A stretch of 28,754 nt of DNA from Guillardia theta CCMP2712 (GCF_000315625.1 NW_005434580.1:40136-68889), one strand, 5' to 3'; counted from the first letter of the stretch, positions 1 to 11,096 are shown. Notes: generated by a model from the sequence alone, not told the origin. Numbers and translations: made by a program.

Positions 1-61
1 GAACCGATGGAGGGGGAGGGAGAGAGGAGGAGCAAGAGGACGCAGAACTTTCATAGTTCAC

Positions 62-1754
62 CTATGATATTCTTATTTTCATGGCGAACAGCCTCAGCGT
101 ACGCTTTAATTCTTTCCTGCAAAGAAAGTTCAACATCTTGATGCCTCTCTCTATCCCCCCTCCCCCCCCTCCTCTTCTTCCTCCTCCTTCCCCATCCCTC
201 CCTCCCTCAGCTCTTTCCTCCTTCACCTGTCGTTGTCTCTTCTCATTCAGCTCGTTCACGTCCAGATCTGGCCCCAACTTCCCTAGCTCATAATACTCCC
301 CCCTGCCGCCCAGGTCATTCAATCTCTCCTCCTCCTCCTCTTCCTCCCCCCCCCCCTCCTCCTCCTCTCCTTACAGAGCATATTGCGCCTTGTACTCTTT
401 CTCGCTGTACGGTTTGTACTCCACCGGCCGCGCCTTTCTGCTGTAGGCCAACTGCGAGGGGAGGATCGGGAGACAAAGGAGGAAGACAGGAAGAGAGGAG
501 GAGGTGAAGAGGAAGACGAAAAGGAAGAGGAAGACGCGGCGTCACATAAACCATCCTCCTCCTCTCTTCAGATCTTCACCTGATCATCCGGGTTCAAGAA
601 ATTCACATCCTGTTTGGCGTATCCATCCCCCAGCTCCTTCACCGATCGCCCGCTCGAGCCATCCTTAGAAGTCTTGAATCTCAAACCTTTCATCCTGCTT
701 GGGGGGAAGCGAGCCGAAGGAGGGAGGGAGGCGGAAATCAAGTGAAAGGAGAGAAGATCAGAACCCTTCTGGTCCTCCTCCTTCCTCCTCTTCCTCTTCC
801 TCTTCCACCACCACCTCCTCCTCCTCTTTCACTCTCCTCCATCCTCAAATCCAAATGTATTTGTGAACTTCCCTTCCATCCCCCCCCGCTCTCCCCCCCC
901 CAGTTCTGTCTCTTCTCCCCTCCTCACCCGTACTCAGGAGAGATGTCGTCGGTAGTCTGATAGCTCACGGAGTGTGAGTTCTCTTTCCTCGGCATCGTCT
1001 TGGAGGACACCATGTTCGAATCTTTCCTCCTCCATGGCCGTTGGTCATCTGAAGCACAACGATGAGTTGAAGAAGGAGGAAGTTGGGGATGTAGATGTAG
1101 ATGATGATGGTGATGATGGTGATGATGATGGTGATGATGATAATGATAACGATGATCATAACGATAACGATGATGATAACGATAACGATGATGATAACGA
1201 TAACGACGATGATGACGGCGGCGGCGGCGGTAGTGGTGGTGGTGGTGGTGATGATGATGATGAAACAGAGGAGGAGGAGCATGATTAGGAGAATGAGGAA
1301 GAGGAAGTAGAAAGACGATCGTTCCAACCAGGACGGCAGCTGTCGATTTTCTCCTTCACTCACCTAGGATATCTCGGATGTCTGGAGCAGGACGAGTCTT
1401 GGTTGTCGGCTCACCGATCTGAGGTACAGCACATAAGGATGCTGGAGACAGCATAACAAGAGGAAGATGGAGCCATGCGACAAGGAGACAGTGGAGGTGG
1501 AGGCGATCTCAATCGTGAGGAGCAGAGATGAAGAGGAGAAGAGACAGAGAAGAAGGAGAAGGAGACAGAGGAGAGAACAACATGAATGTGTTCAAATCAC
1601 CTTGGCGTGAGACCCGTCCTTGGCTACAACAGAGATCTTGTTCTGAAACTGCAAGCAGAGTCAACGAGTGAAGGATCACAATCATGAGGAAGATTCACAG
1701 AAAGCTTCTCACCCTCTGAAGGAACGCGCTCGGCTTCGCGCCGTTCAAAGACAT
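62..1754 (-). CDS. Conserved-looking small-exon protein with PYxxxEY / YELGKLGPDL segment (3' end off window)
   Basis: Eight short exons join in consistent phase on the minus strand: 1754-1713, 1648-1601, 1418-1364, 1048-928, 694-580, 451-375, 323-227 and 116-62. Most are flanked by GT and AG, and the last donor (GTGAAC) leads off the left edge. The joined frame gives at least 203 residues: a polar N-terminus, a middle segment with KPYSEKEYKAQY, then YYELGKLGPDLD and a charged helix (EKRQRQERIKAYAEAV). No catalytic motif is visible. The pairing of a PYxxxxY element with an LGxLGPDL element reminds me of the C-terminus of JHY-type cilia-associated proteins, but that is unverified memory. The start is the ATG at 1754; the same frame stays open upstream, so an earlier exon is possible. 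One intron (1363-1049) holds a GATGAT/GGCGGT microsatellite. The exon chain is well supported; the function is not known. Confidence 0.6.
1095..1262 (+). repeat. GATGAT/GATAAC/GGCGGT compound microsatellite
   Basis: Trinucleotide and hexanucleotide runs (GATGAT, GATAACGAT, then GGCGGC and GGTGGT). They lie inside an intron of the minus-strand gene at 62-1754. The acidic or Asp-rich ORFs that cross it are by-products of the repeat. Confidence 0.85.
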
Positions 1755-2873
1755 CTGTTTGTAGCCACGAGGGTTAAACAGCCGGAGCGAACATTTTCGC
1801 CACACGTTAGCATGAAAACATCGAGGGGAAGTTAAGAGAGCTACACTGTGATGAAATATTGTTTATGAGATACCGGCTATCATCACATTCCATGCACGCC
1901 CTCTGCGGAGCTCAGTCCTACTTCAACTTCTCTTTCGATCGCATCAACTTCCTCTCCTCTCTCCACTCCTCTCCGCTGCCCTCCCCTCCCCTGCCCTCTC
2001 CATTCCTCTCCCATCCTTCTCTCCTATCGTCTCGCCTCCTCTTCTCTCCTTTCCTCTCCTGTCCTCTGTCCTCCTCTCCTCCTCCCGCTTCTCCTCATTG
2101 GCGGTCATCAGCCGACCTTGTCCGGCATGTTCACTACCCCCACCTTGTTGGTGGCGACTTTGCTGAAGTACCCCCACCTACAGGATCCAAAAGTACCGGT
2201 GTTTTTCAATCTTTATTTGACCCCTCCTTGTCCCCAATTACGAGTACCCCTCGTTGGATACCCCGAACTTGGCATTACCCACCCCTGTATGGAGCAGTCA
2301 ACGGTTTCCGTTGGATCATGTCGCAAATGATTGCGATGTAGGGGAGGAGGAGGAGGAGGAGAGGGAGGAGGAGAGGGACGGGCTCTAAGAATTAGCATGC
2401 ATTAGGCAAGACAAAGACCCGGTCTATGTTGTGAGTGAGCAGCAAAAATCTGACAAACGACCATAGAAGTGAACGGACGACCATAGAAGTGAACGGAAGG
2501 TTATTGATGGGGATGCAGGAACATCGTGATCCTAGTGCCGACGACGCTGGCAATGACAGTGACGAAGTTGTGATGACAGTGGTGGAAAGAGCAACATCAA
2601 AGAAGATGATAAATTATGAAATACAAACACAAGAGCCTACAGGTTTTGAAAGCCCTCCATGTTCTGATACTTTGTCTGGGCCCTGCGGAAACAAGGGTCA
2701 GTAATGCCTCGACAGAAGAAGAGGCAACGGGTAAAGGAAGTGTGCAGCAGGACGGGTAGGAGATGGAAGGAGGAGGAGGAGGAGGAGGACAAAGAATAAG
2801 AACAGGAGTAAAAGTAGGAAGGGAAGGAGGGGGAGGTGACAATCATGGGGTAGAGGAGAGGGGAATGGAGGGT
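1755..2873. other. Intergenic region with pyrimidine-rich and CCCC-rich stretches
   Basis: No gene can be supported here. 1935-2095 is almost pure CT/CCTCT. 2120-2290 is rich in CCCC/TACCCC and carries AGTACCGG, resembling the CCCTACC-rich blocks near 7440-8515 and 10340-10600. 2345-2380 and 2765-2790 are GGA runs. An open frame with an ATG near 2507 (about 65 codons, ending at 2704, acidic) could be a small gene, but nothing besides openness supports it. Confidence 0.5.
2458..2497 (+). repeat. 20-bp perfect tandem duplication
   Basis: The 20-bp unit CGACCATAGAAGTGAACGGA occurs twice in direct tandem with no mismatch. It is intergenic and probably a recent slippage or duplication. Confidence 0.9.
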
Positions 2874-5800
2874 TCACCCTATTCTCCAAGTTGCGATGGA
2901 CTGAATCTCTCGTTCTCGCTTAATCGCCTCGTTCAGCCGGACCTGGAGCAGGAGGGGATAAGCCGGGCAGGCTCAGCCGGGCAGCTTCGTACCTGCAGTC
3001 CCACCCGGTCGGTGATCATCTCGACCTGCTTCTCCGACAGGCGCAGAACGATCTCCATGTCGTCGATCCTGACAAGCCGCAAGTCACTCAAGCTCTCACT
3101 CCTCCTCCTCTTCTTCCTCCTCTCTTGATCCCGCGTCCCTCCAGCCCCCCCAGGTCTTCTTCTACCTGTGGTAGGTAAACGCGTCGGCGAGCTCCACAAC
3201 GCCATAGCCATTCAGAAACTCGTTGACGCTTCCGTAGGGATGGATCATTTCCTGGTCGCACAAATGAGAACAATCACGTCAAGCGAGTGACAAGCTCACA
3301 GTTCTGTTAATCGGATGGGCGGGAGAGATGGAGAGCAGCCTGTTCACGCTCGTCCTCCTCTGCTGTATCGTTGGCTTCCGGTGGGGCAGCTGAAAGGTCC
3401 CTCCAGTTGTCGCCGGCTCGGGTGATATGCGGGAGTTCTGTATGTCTGCTGCGAACTCTCGGCAGCTCTCCCCGCCTGTCCTGAGGCTACCAATGTTTCC
3501 CAGCGAGTGGACGTCCGCCATGATCTCGTGCGGCTCGCCGTTACCCCCGGATCCAATGCTCTCGCGGGAGGCGTGGAGGAGAGTCGAGACCTCTGAGTCG
3601 GCAACCGCAATCTGCGAGTCGGAGGAGCACTTCCTGATCACGCTGTCGTCCCCGTTGTCATTGGGGATCATTATGCTCTTGTCCTTCAACAGCCCTCGCT
3701 CAGGGATGATGTCAGCGATCGAGCTGCAGGGCGATGAGTTGCATGTCCCCAGTAGGCTGTGTGTCGACTTCCAGGCCTGAGCATACGACACCCCCAAGTT
3801 TGTCGGCGATAGAGGAAGCGATGGGTTTCCGTTCGACAGCGTCCTCGCAGATCGGAACGACATGGCAGGAGAGCTACCTGATCGCCTCCTCGACTCTCTC
3901 CCAGGATCCTCTGCATTCCAGCCCCTCACCACCGAGGCAGAGTCAGCGCCGTTGGACCCGATGTCACTTGAAGACGCTGGTTGAATCCATCCCGGCACGT
4001 TCTCACCATTCCTTGACATGTTAACTGGAGAGTGGCGAGTCTTCTCGATGGCCTTGCAGATCTCGCCCACAGTTTCATCGAGCTTGGAGAAATCCCATCC
4101 CTGATACCAGAAGGAATCCCCTATCAGCATTCCCAGCCACCCGTCAACTCCGTCAGGCGACTGCGGCGTGTAGTCTTCTTCCATCATCACAAACAATATT
4201 CGTGTAAGGCCAGCTCTTTCCCTGACCTGGGCATACTTCCCCTCGAGCTTGCAGTTGTACGAGTCTCTGTACGAGCGCGAGACGAAGATGATGACAAACT
4301 CTGCCAGCTCAATGGCTTTTGCCATGATCTCCATCGAAGATCCCATCATCTTCTGTACCAACTTCGACCCATCTTCGTCTCGCCAGACATCATGACCCTT
4401 TTGTCGTAACGCTCTTGCAACTTCAATAACAAAGGCCTTCCCAACAGACCAGGAGTACGAGATCATGATGTGCTGGTCATTCTTCTTGCCTGGCTGAACA
4501 GCGAGGGGCTGCGCAGAAGGCTGTTCTATCATCTTATCATTCTTTTCCGAGAGCATGAAAACGAGATCCTGAAGGATAACGAGGATCTTCCCTTTCGCAT
4601 TCTGTGATCGCAGGTGCATTAGGACATCCTGCAAGACAGACAGCGCATTCTGTTCTATCATCTGGTTGCGAGCGTCTGCATCGAAGGTGAAGTTTGCAAG
4701 AGTTCGCAGAGTGAGTTCCAGGGTTTCACTGCTCCACTCTGAATCGTCGTGCGATACCGATGCGGAGTACGCTTGCATTCCTTGGTTCACCCCCTTGAGC
4801 AGCAATTCAATTGTACCACATTCGATCAAGACCTTCTTGTTGCTGTCCGAGCAACTGAGGTTAAACAAGGGCAGCATCACACCAACCAGCGACCACTTGA
4901 TGGTGAAGTACTCGGTCCCCTGCATCGCATGTGAGATGACGTTCACGATCTCCCGCAGCATCTCGGGAGCAGTCGACAGGATGGATCTCTCCTCTCTCCC
5001 GCACAGGTTTGCAGAGGCCAAGGTTGCCCGGATGCGCGTAGCATCCCCCTTCTTCATGTTGCATTGAGAAGACAAGACGGCCTGTAAAGCCTCTTCTGGG
5101 ATGCGCGTCTTCACAAGGTGCATCTTAGCTGACTCCGAGGATGAGGCATGCATGATAACACTGACGGCTCTCATCCGAATCTCGTCAGGTATCCCGTCCC
5201 TCGCGCAAGCCTCCTTCATCCTCCACACCACATCATTATTCGAGCAGAGGATAACCTTCACCTCATCTATCCCAGAGACACAGTTCTGCAACACTCGCCA
5301 AGCTTGGATAGGTACATTGTGCGGATGGGCTGTAACATCCAGCAATTGTGTGAGTGCAGTCAACATACCAGGAAACTTGATCATCGCCAAAACATTCGTG
5401 GTGTTACGGAAGCCTAACTTGCTCATTGCACCGCAAACACATGCTTTGGTTTCAGAATCACCATCTTGAATGAGGCCCAACAGACTTTCCCACAAGTTGG
5501 CGAAAGAACCGAGAGCCTTGCGATTAAGTTTTGCACCCTCCGAAGTCCAAACCCAACTTCCTGCTGACAGGACGCCCTTAGGATCTGACGATGAAACTAG
5601 ATATTCAACATCGGCAGCCGCCGCCTTTGCTGCAGCTGCATCATCCGATTGCAATTGTGAGACAACCTTTTCTAACAGTTCTGAGTCAGCTTGCACTCCT
5701 CCTTTTTCCGGAGAAACTGTTTCCAGGTTGCGCATTGAAGACGCGCTTGGGTCGAAGGAAGTGAATGACGATGTTGGTGCACCTAACAAACAAAGCGTCA

Positions 5801-6884
5801 AGAAGATAAATCGCAAAAATTCTCAGTTATAAGAACATCGCAACAACTTACCATGATCTATCGCTCCATTGTCAACCACAACAGTGCTGGAACTGCTGCT
5901 TTCGTCTTCGACACCCTACGAAAACCTTGTCAAGGAGTTTCACCAGAAGACCTCATATTCATCACCTCAGAAGAATCTTCACTTCCTCCTCCTCCTCCTC
6001 CTCCTCCTCCTGATTTGCCCCTCTTCTCATCTATCTTCATGACAGTATCTGCATGGTAGTCTATGGTGAAGCTCCTGCACCCGTTGGAGGCAGATTGTGT
6101 CCTCTTCTCGCCTCCATTGCTTTCTCCAGATGCGCGCCTCACAAAGGAATCGTCTTTCATTGACTTTTGATCCAGAGATGAAGAGTGAGCTGACGACGGC
6201 ATGCGAACATGTGCGTCGTAGTAGATCAAGTCACCAGCGCCAAGAACTCGGGGGGTGGAAGGATCCTGTCCGTTCATTTCAACGCGCCCACCATTGCTCA
6301 TTCTCTTGCTCTCCTCGCCTTCCGTTTGCATCTTGTCTTTCTTCTGCCTCTTCTCCTGAGACTGGACAATAGGAGTGAAAGCATGAGGCTCCATGGTAGG
6401 AGGTTGTCTCCTTTTGTCTATCATTGCCAAATAATGAGGCTCCACACCAACCTCGGGCCGGATCAAATAGCAGCTGTTTGACTCGGTATCTTTCAGGTTG
6501 CAAGCGTTCAAAAGCTCTTCTCTTGCCAAAAATTCTTCCAGAGGAGTCAGTCGATCATGATAGTAGGGGATATGTTGTTCATGCACCCCTTCGGAGTCGT
6601 ACTCATCCACGTGACCATCCGGGCCCAATACAATCACCGAATCTTCTTCCAAGTTGTTGACAGGTGACTTATCTTGTAACTGAAATGAGCATAGCATACT
6701 AATCCTGTCTCAACCAATGAAGCATGCCAGGCAACTGACTGCAAACAACCAGCGATGTGTCAACGCGATCCTGATTAACAGCTGTTCGTTGACGATAGGC
6801 GAGATTGGAGAGATTTACAATCCATAGGCCTGCCGCAAAGCTAGTCAGCAGATGCAGTGATTCACCAAGGTGATTTGTTTCCAT
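2874..6884 (-). CDS. ARM repeat-TIR-SAM protein (SARM1-like parts, different order)
   Basis: Inferred exons are 6884-6819, 6679-5966, 5915-5852, 5782-3300, 3251-3166, about 3101-2993 and 2942-2874, giving about 1196 aa. Residues 1-281 are polar and unrecognised, with a poly-Gly run. About 315-700 are alpha-helical ARM/HEAT-like repeats (for example LRTLANFTFDADARNQMIEQ). About 718-860 are a TIR domain: HIMISYSW strand, GHDVWRDEDG BB-loop, then NCKLEGKYA, whose Glu (about residue 795) lines up with the NADase glutamate of TIR enzymes. A disordered Ser-rich linker follows. The last about 87 residues (VNEFLNGYGVVELADAF ... RLNEAIKRERE) look like a SAM domain. In family terms, TIR domains of this type cleave NAD+ or act as scaffolds, and SAM domains oligomerise. 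Introns at 5851-5783 (GTAAGT...TTGTTAG), 5965-5916 and 3299-3252 each carry a CTTGAC branch-like motif. Uncertain points: whether the first two exons belong to this gene, and the exact acceptor near 3101, where the intron is purine-rich. Confidence 0.75.
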
Positions 6885-7439
6885 TACACATATTCACTAT
6901 CCCATTTCCTACAAACAAAAACAACATGGACGCGCTATGTGTCACACATGTTAGACCTTACTTTTCATGCTATACTCTCACGCTACTTGTACATCTCCAT
7001 CGCTTCAATTCAGCATGGCGAACATCAAAACAAGCTGCATATTATCTAGAATGTTGTCGTCCTGAGGTTCTCCACATCTCCTCCTCTGGTACGAAAGTCT
7101 GCTTACATTTACGTGCATAACACTTGTTCTCGCCGGGACTTCCGCGATGTGCGTTGTGCCTCATTACTCACTGACTCTTCCACAGCTCCTCCAAACCACG
7201 ACCACCCAACAGCTTTCTGCCTGATTACAGCCTACAGAGTCACCCACAAGTTGCTCTATACGCTACTCATCATCATTCTTCTTCTGTCCTAACCTACCAG
7301 CATCAAAAAACCCTGCCATCCCGTCCAGCACACTGCCGAACTACCGAGATACATCCTCGAGCCCGTGGACTTAACCCTTACTCCTGCATTCCAATCGTTG
7401 TTCCCCTCATCTTGCCGACTCCTGTCATGTTAGCTGTCG
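6885..7439. other. Upstream/intergenic region of the ARM-TIR-SAM gene
   Basis: Mixed-composition DNA with no supported gene. It lies immediately 5' of the minus-strand ARM-TIR-SAM gene, so it should hold that gene's promoter and any 5' untranslated exons. I recognise no specific regulatory motif. Short open frames on either strand show no conserved-looking content. Confidence 0.45.
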
Positions 7440-8515
7440 TCTATCCTCTCTCCCTCGCCCCTCCCTCATCTCTTCGCTGTGCATCAATAATTGCCTCCAT
7501 TGACCACCCTCACCCCTCATCGCATCTCCGCTTTGCCACCCCTACCCTCTAACCGAAACAAGACAACCCCTCTGACTCTAAAAGCTTTTTCACGCACCCC
7601 CATTTCCATACTGTATAACCCCACCTTTTATCTACAAAAGTTTAACTGTCACGGGGCCACCCCACAGAAAAAAGGACCCCACCAGCATAGTTTTTTTGTC
7701 CCGTGCTCAGCACCGGTTCATTACCCACCCTACCCACATCAAAATACCCCACCCTACCTCCCATAGTTCGTTTTTTATTCCACCCCACCCTACCGCATTG
7801 CTGTCCCATGATCGTACACTTCTTACCCATAAGCACCCCTACCCCTCCCTGGAAAAGATAGAACACCCTACCCCTGTTACACAATCATTGTCAAAAATTG
7901 CTTATGTTTTTCCTACCCCACCCACCAACGCCAAGATTCTCAGTACCTACCCCTCCCCGGAAACCTCATTAACCCCCCGGTTTTCGTTATCTTGTACCTG
8001 CTGGAACAACAACTTGACTCTGGTCGCACACCCGGTGCTAACCACCCCCACCCTCCTCTGAACCAGCACCCCTACTTCCTACCACCATCTCAAATACCCA
8101 GCCATCACCCCTTTACCCCCTTTCAATAGGGCTAGAGGTCATACACTCGTGACCCACCTGCCACTTTTTGCCTACCCTACCCCACAAATAGACTGTGTAT
8201 CACCCTCATCAACACCCCTGGTTTTCAACCCTTACACCACCCCACCCCGGTGAATGACACTAGAGTACCTGCCCAAAAAAAAAAGGATCCCGCATCCCCA
8301 CATGAATAGAGTTTACACTACCCCTACCCCCTGTCCGTGGACCATCACAGGTGACATCTGACCTTCCTAGGACCAACATCACTATGTCCTAGCCTCTGAG
8401 GCAATACCTCGCCCCCACCCACCCAGCGTCCACTCACCTTTGGCACCCCACCAGCTCTCGTCAGTCGTATCACCCCCACTGATTGAAATTTTTTGTTTTT
8501 GTCAATTTGGTTTCA
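7440..8515 (+). repeat. Degenerate CCCTACC/CCCCACCC-rich block
   Basis: About 1.1 kb with strong C-over-G strand asymmetry. Words such as CCCTACCCC, CCACCCCACCC and ACCCCTACC recur irregularly, interrupted by short A or T runs. It is not a clean tandem array, and the open frames in it (Pro/Thr/His-rich) are composition artefacts. Similar patches occur at about 10340-10600, 16490-16570 and 20936-21060. It ends abruptly at a very GC-rich island starting near 8517. Confidence 0.7.
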
Positions 8516-8516
8516 T

Positions 8517-9720
8517 GACCGTACGTCTCGGCGGCCCGCCGGCCGGCAGCCCGGCCCGGTGCCACTGCGCCCCCCGGCCCGGGCCAAGGTGACTACCGTA
8601 CCGTGACGCCGGGTTACTGAGTCACGGTCCGACGGCGGGCTCGGAGGCTTCCAGTGCGGCCACCGAAAGGCTCAGTGCGCGCTGGCACTGACGGTCGGCA
8701 TCAGTGATCCGGCGAGACGGTCCCTGACTCTGTGATAAGCCTTGAAGGATCCGGGGAGTCCGATCCGGGAGTAACGGTTCAACGGTTTACGCCGTTCACG
8801 AGTCACTGAGTCACGCGCACCCCGGCGGGCCCGACGGTGATTCGCAAGCCGTGAAGCATGATCGGACGGTCACACTCACTCAGTGACTGCCGGGCTGGCC
8901 GCGCCACCTGAGGTGCCGCAGACTGAGAGTCGGACTTGGTTCACTCAGCCGTTGCCTCGGAACTTCGGATTTGGCGCAGCAGCAGTGCGCCCGGCCGGGC
9001 GCCACTGAGCCTCGGAGGCGGCGGCCCGCGGCGTGACTCGGACTGAGTACAGTACTAGGCTTAACTTCAGTGAGTCACTTGAAGGCCCCCGGGCCCTTCA
9101 ATCATTCCGAATTCAGGCTCGGAAACCGTCCGCCGGGGCCCGGGCCCCGGCACCGTGTGGGGGCATGGAACCGTCCGCCTGCCAGGCTGTGAGTGATAGT
9201 AACTGCCGACCGTGAGTGAGTCACGCCGCCCGTGCCACTGAGTTAGGACGCCGGTCACCCGTACGCCGCCGTCACCGGCACGGTAGTATCACCCGGCGCC
9301 GCCGGGCCGGCACACCGGGTGCCGGCCCGGGCGGCCGCCCGGCCGGGCCAGGCGCCGCAGTGAGCCTCGGGCATTAGTGTGCAGTGCCGCCCGCACCCGG
9401 AGCCTGAGCCTAGGCCGCGCGCCGCAGCCGGGGCCCGGCCGTCGGTCTGCCGGATTCCATCACGCGGCCATCGGATCCCGCGCCGTGCGGCCCCGGGCCG
9501 ACCGGGCCGAGTCCGATCATCATCGGAGTGAACAGGCTGAGTCGGGGGCCGGGCAGCCGCTGAGCCGGCAGGCTTGGGCGCGGCCCGGCCGGCCGGGCCC
9601 GGCCGGCCCGGCGGCCCGGGCCGGGCCGTGCTCGCCGCCGAGTCAACGGCGGCGCCCGGCCGCCGTCACTGTGACGCCCCGGCGGCCGTGCCACACGGCG
9701 GTGTTCGGGTCAATGGCGGC
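8517..9720. other. 1.2-kb GC-rich, CpG-rich island with palindromic GGCCCGGG and TGAGTCA words
   Basis: Composition changes sharply at both ends. The interior is dominated by GGCCGGGC/CCCGGGCC words and repeated TGAGTCA (8618, 8807, 9071, 9217) and CACTGAG/GTGAGTCAC variants. Open frames inside (for example 9377-9736) are Arg/Ala/Gly/Pro-rich on both strands and look compositional, not coding. No rRNA or tRNA sequence is recognised. A related but shorter island lies at about 20220-20660. It could be part of a dispersed element or a regulatory/structural DNA region; the sequence does not decide. Confidence 0.6.
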
Positions 9721-10340
9721 GTGTACTCAAAGTTAAGTAGGGTACTACGGTTTTAAATCAGTGATAGTAGAAGCTTCCGAGGGTAAAGACCGTCTCAAGT
9801 CGAAGAGGTCAATGAGGCGATTCCGTTGAGGATAAGCGGCAAGTTTGAGGGTTTCGGTAACCAGAGGTCGGTAGATATGAGCTGAAACGTTGTGATTTCA
9901 GACTTTATCAAGGGGCTGCTGGCGAAAAGGATTTTTTCCATTGTACCTCAGTCGTAACATTGGGTGGGTGGAATGACTTAATCAGTTAAAAGAAAATTTC
10001 AAATATTATTATGTAGATTAAATTTGAAATAAAGAGTCCGACTCCATCGATGACATACATAAATTTATTGGGTGATGAGTTGGGGTAGGGGTACTACATA
10101 CGCCTGCTCAAGAGTACTTCAAAATCTCAACGTTTTGAAGCAAACAAAAACCGTTTTATGATTAAAAGGGGTAAATATCTGTTGTAAAACCATTGTCATG
10201 CGGATAAAAACACCGGTCAGTTTTAGGTAATGACGATTTTGGTTTCAATTTTAAGGAAAAGATTTGAAATATGTTTCAAGATTGTGATCATATCTGACAG
10301 AATGCCGGTCAGCGCAGATACGAAACAACTCTTTTTCGAG
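9721..10340. other. AT-rich flank of the GC island, no gene seen
   Basis: A switch to AT-rich DNA directly follows the island (for example AAATATTATTATGTAGATTAAATTTG, cut here to its composition: A/T runs around 9980-10040). It includes AAAACCGTTTTATG near 10146. A similar AT-rich stretch follows the second island (20670-20935), with AAAACGTTTTACT. No supported coding content. Confidence 0.5.
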
Positions 10341-11096
10341 TTCCAAGGGTCCAACCTACCCAACCCTACAGACTTTACCCCCACCCCCGATTTTGAGCTT
10401 CGGACTCTTGTAGTACCGGTTATTACGTAGAAGTACCGCAGCCTAACTCTGACGGAACAACCGGTACATCTATAGCAATTACCACCCCACCCTAAAAATC
10501 GCCAAATTGAAGCTATCTACCCTACCTTTTCATAACCACCCTACCCGTTTTGAGCCTTCCACTACCCCTCCCTCCCATCTTTCCTTCCCCGACCACAATT
10601 CCAAGAGCGTGTGCATGCATACAAAGGCGGTGAACATGAGTAAGAGCGAAGTCGCGCAGAGACAGCGAGACAAGTGAAGTTCTGGATAAGTTGAAGGAGA
10701 CAGGCTGCAGAGGGGCAACGAGTCTGGGACTGCATCTTGGAGGGGGGAGCCCGGAAGTCAGAGATACCAGGACGGTACTGAGTGGTAGGGATTCGAACGT
10801 TTTGGAAACAAGCCATCTATCGTTCATACGATACGGTCTGAGGGAGTGATTCGAACGATAGCAAAGATTCGAAAAGGATCGAGTTTATATTTGGAAGGAT
10901 TTCTGCCAGGAAGGCAGTGGAACTGGTAACCTTGACGGGTGGGAAAATCTATTTTATTCAAGAAAAGATCGACTTTATTCAAGACAGGAGCCTGTTGGAA
11001 GGAATCTTTCATGGTCAAACCAGTTCGGTAAAAGATCAAAACTTCATTTTTCATCGTGCTTCGTCTTCGGCATCTTTGTCCTCCGAACTTGGGAAC
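10341..11096. other. CCC-rich patch and upstream region of the HTH-like gene
   Basis: 10350-10600 is another CCCTACC/CCACCCC-rich patch with TAGTACCGG. 10600-11096 is of normal composition and lies upstream of the ATG at 11097. The coding frame is open without an ATG back to about 10917. A degenerate duplication (ATTTTATTCAAGAAAAG / CTTTATTCAAGACAG) lies at 10950-10990. The word ATTCGAAC recurs at about 10792 and 10851. No confident promoter motif was found. Confidence 0.45.

Noticed and set aside
1859-2341. 160-codon plus-strand ORF
   Set aside because: Mostly Ser/Pro/Leu from a CT-rich tract; no domain and no splice support.
5782-5816. Hydrophobic N-terminus of the 845-codon TIR frame read as a signal peptide
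   Set aside because: It starts with TTG, lies inside a clean GTAAGT...TTAG intron, and an upstream exon joins in phase.
7440-8515. Telomere-like repeat array
   Set aside because: CCCTACC words are frequent but irregular in spacing and sequence. No clean tandem telomeric unit is present, and genes lie on both sides.
8517-9720. rRNA gene or organelle insert
   Set aside because: No recognisable rRNA core sequence. Composition is palindrome-rich GC DNA without conserved rRNA blocks.
9377-9756. Arg/Ala/Gly/Pro-rich ORFs in the GC island
   Set aside because: Long open frames occur on both strands at once, as expected from extreme GC content. No conserved-looking content.
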